Part shown: positions 14,582 to 15,202 of the stretch, in pieces
How positions within the stretch are numbered: the stretch's first letter is position 1
How the letters are laid out: every line of letters starts with the position of its first letter
DNA from: Candidatus Naiadarchaeum limnaeum
GTDB taxonomy: Archaea > Undinarchaeota > Undinarchaeia > Undinarchaeales > Naiadarchaeaceae
Direction of reading: 5' to 3'
DNA: 15,202 bases
NCBI GenBank assembly: GCA_014189685.1
Contig: DVAB01000010.1
Location: 1-15,202 of the forward strand
Notes under the pieces: generated by a model
The model's database searches: none
What the model was told of the DNA's origin: nothing
Seen by the model: the letters and a program-made list of their open reading frames with translations, nothing else
Position numbers and translations under genes: made by a program

Positions 14582-14600
14582 CAAACTTCGATACGCTTTT

Positions 14601-14613
14601 TGATTTTATAAGT
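14601..14613 (-). promoter_or_regulatory. TATA box of the nreA-mtnA unit
   Basis: ACTTATAAAATCA on the minus strand is centred about 26 bp before the GTG at 14581, so the transcript is likely leaderless. Confidence 0.5.
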
Positions 14614-14658
14614 TTTCCAGACTTCACTAAAAGGAATCAAAACACAAAGCACATAATA

Positions 14659-14725
14659 GCGCCGCGGGCGCACTCCTTTTCTTTTTTCCCGGGTTTTTTC
14701 TTTTTGAGAAAAGAAAAAAGCCGAA
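14659..14725 (-). terminator. Hairpins and T-rich tract downstream of tRNA-Thr
   Basis: Directly after the tRNA 3' end on the minus strand comes GGCTTTTTTCTTTTC, a strong T-rich archaeal stop signal. AAAAGAAAAAA (14709-14719) pairs perfectly with TTTTTTCTTTT (14694-14704) around a TGAG loop, giving an 11-bp A/T hairpin. Beyond it lie a CCCGGG core and a GC hairpin GCGCC/GGCGC (14659-14671), which is out of character for the AT-rich surroundings. Confidence 0.55.
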
Positions 14726-14797
14726 AGCCTCCAGCGTGAATTGAACACGCGACCTTTTGCTTACCATGCAAACGCTCTACCACTGAGCTACGGAGGC
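14726..14797 (-). tRNA. tRNA-Thr (anticodon GGT)
   Basis: The minus strand gives a 72-nt cloverleaf. The acceptor GCCTCCG pairs with TGGAGGC (one G-T pair) and has discriminator T, as is usual for archaeal tRNA-Thr. The D arm is GCTC/GAGC, and the anticodon stem TTTGC/GCAAA has loop ATGGTAA (anticodon GGT). The variable loop is AGGTC, and the T arm GCGTG/CACGC has loop TTCAATT. There is no CCA and no intron. The first 15 bases plus two upstream bases recur at 14929-14945, further upstream in the same orientation. Confidence 0.96.
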
Positions 14798-14945
14798 ATT
14801 GTTCTTTTTATTATTCTATGCCTATTTAGGGGCTTCGCGATTATAAATTTCAATGAGAGCGAATGCCCCTAAGGTAGTCCGAAGCGCCAGCCGATTCTAA
14901 GTCACATAAACGTTCATGTCGGCGGCTGCTGAGCTACGGAGGCAT
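14783..14945. repeat. 17-bp direct repeat of the tRNA-Thr 5' end
   Basis: CTGAGCTACGGAGGCAT occurs at 14783-14799, as the start of tRNA-Thr with its two leader bases, and again at 14929-14945, 146 bp away and in the same orientation. The second copy has no matching remainder of a tRNA, so it is a fragment. Attachment-site duplication, gene-conversion debris and a deliberate tRNA-like 5' end of another RNA are the possible sources. Confidence 0.75.
14819..14928 (-). ncRNA. Candidate structured RNA between the tRNA-Thr copies
   Basis: No ORF is present here, yet two stable foldings are visible. TTAGGGGC-TTCGC (14826-14838) pairs with GCGAA-T-GCCCCTAA (14859-14872), giving 13 bp with one bulge around a 20-nt AT-rich loop. 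GCC-A-GCCGA (14886-14894) pairs with TCGGC-GGC (14919-14926), giving 8 bp with one bulge. The stems are GC-rich against the AT-rich background. A TATA-like tract (14973-14990) upstream on the minus strand could drive it together with tRNA-Thr. I see no clear C/D or H/ACA boxes, so the class is not assigned. Confidence 0.35.
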
Positions 14946-14970
14946 ATTTTGGAGAATAGATAAGCCACTT

Positions 14971-14996
14971 AATTTAAATAAGTATTTAAATATACA
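14971..14996. promoter_or_regulatory. Divergent promoter with repeated ATTTAAAT boxes
   Basis: ATTTAAAT occurs at 14972-14979 and 14984-14991, 12 bp apart. The right copy, within TATTTAAATATAC, is about 30 bp before the ATG at 15019. The left copy is about 30 bp before the tRNA-like copy on the minus strand. They probably serve opposite directions. Confidence 0.45.
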
Positions 14997-15018
14997 AAAG
15001 CTATTCTAAAAATATATC

Positions 15019-15202
15019 ATGCCACAAGCAACGAGCAAAACCGGAAATAGGGTATCGCTAAAAGATATTTTGAATCTTCGATTTTTGACTGCTGCAGCGC
15101 TTATTATTTTAGTTGTAATAATAATTCTGCAATTGGATGGTTTTACAGGACAACTTGGAGCAACACCAGCCACACCAGCACAACCATCACCAGGTGCAGA
15201 GC
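15019..15202 (+). CDS. Partial membrane-anchored protein with Pro/Thr/Ala-rich linker
   Basis: The frame opens at ATG 15019 and runs off the right edge after 61 codons. It begins MPQATSKTGNRVSLKDILNLRF and has one hydrophobic helix (about residues 23-41, LTAAALIILVVIIILQL). After that comes a low-complexity stretch, GATPATPAQPSPGAE, of the kind that lifts a domain off the membrane. The basic N-terminal segment before the helix suggests a signal anchor with the C-terminus outside. The functional domain lies beyond the window, so no function is assigned. DPANN surface or thioredoxin-like proteins often begin this way, but that is only a possibility. The start is set by the TATA spacing and the lack of an upstream in-frame start. 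Confidence 0.65.
   Translation, partial: MPQATSKTGNRVSLKDILNLRFLTAAALIILVVIIILQLDGFTGQLGATPATPAQPSPGAE

Noticed and set aside
14572-14584. GGTGAT just before nreA as a Shine-Dalgarno site for a later start.
   Set aside because: No start codon lies 4-10 bases downstream, and TATA spacing supports the GTG within this motif as a leaderless start.
14866-14875. CCTAAGGTAG resembles a conserved 23S rRNA segment, suggesting a guide RNA or rRNA fragment.
   Set aside because: Only about ten bases match and the flanks differ, so chance is a fair explanation. No C/D boxes adjoin the antisense strand.
14819-14945. An intron-containing or split second tRNA-Thr gene beginning at 14943 on the minus strand.
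   Set aside because: After the first 15 bases no D-arm closure, anticodon arm or T arm can be found, and the intact tRNA downstream is complete.

Overview
The window is AT-rich archaeal DNA. The evidence is two CCA-less archaeal-type tRNAs, TATA-like boxes about 26-30 nt upstream of start codons with little or no leader (leaderless transcription), an archaeal NreA repair protein, a TrmB-family regulator, a PGF-pre-PGF surface domain, and very compact spacing with convergent stop codons that overlap. The gene style, with many small membrane or surface proteins and long Asn/Ser/Thr-rich ectodomains, suggests a DPANN lineage of the Woesearchaeota/Pacearchaeota kind. That lineage call is an inference from style only.

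Layout. 1-998: two translationally coupled minus-strand membrane proteins of unknown function, the second cut by the window edge. 1035-1604: SFM1-type SPOUT methyltransferase, convergent with tRNA-Gly(GCC). 1733-3649: a YdjM/DUF457-like membrane protein and two convergent GNAT-type acetyltransferases. 3693-4163: a membrane-anchored DUF192 protein. 4177-11370: almost half the window, holding two giant minus-strand surface proteins. One is a beta-helix protein with a transmembrane helix and a cytoplasmic OB-fold tail. The other is a Kp43-type subtilisin with jelly-roll, Ig/FN3-like modules, a polyglycine hinge, a PGF-pre-PGF domain and a C-terminal membrane anchor. 11593-11979: a one-domain TrmB regulator, divergent from the protease. 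11976-12206: a small unknown ORF. 12248-14581: MtnA and NreA in tandem. 14726-14797: tRNA-Thr(GGT), preceded in transcription order by a structured stretch that begins with a 17-bp copy of the tRNA 5' end. 15019-15202: start of another Pro/Thr/Ala-rich membrane-anchored protein.

How the parts may work together. The two giant proteins share one plan: signal peptide, sequon-rich ectodomain, glycine hinge, membrane-proximal domain and C-terminal transmembrane helix. They look like an exported, probably N-glycosylated surface set, with the protease facing outwards and the beta-helix protein linking the outside to a cytoplasmic OB-fold. The intergenic stretch between them holds two copies of a 26-bp repeat built on the palindrome TTATCCATATGGATAA, a plausible operator. 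The TrmB regulator next to the protease is a candidate controller. The remaining genes (SFM1, MtnA, NreA, tRNAs, GNATs) are housekeeping or accessory genes with no obvious link to the surface pair.

No CRISPR array, IS element, integrase, origin or rRNA gene was seen. The most unusual points are the beta-helix/OB-fold transmembrane fusion, the twin palindromes between the surface genes, the mutually exclusive pairings around the mtnA start codon, and the duplicated tRNA-Thr 5' end with a structured spacer.
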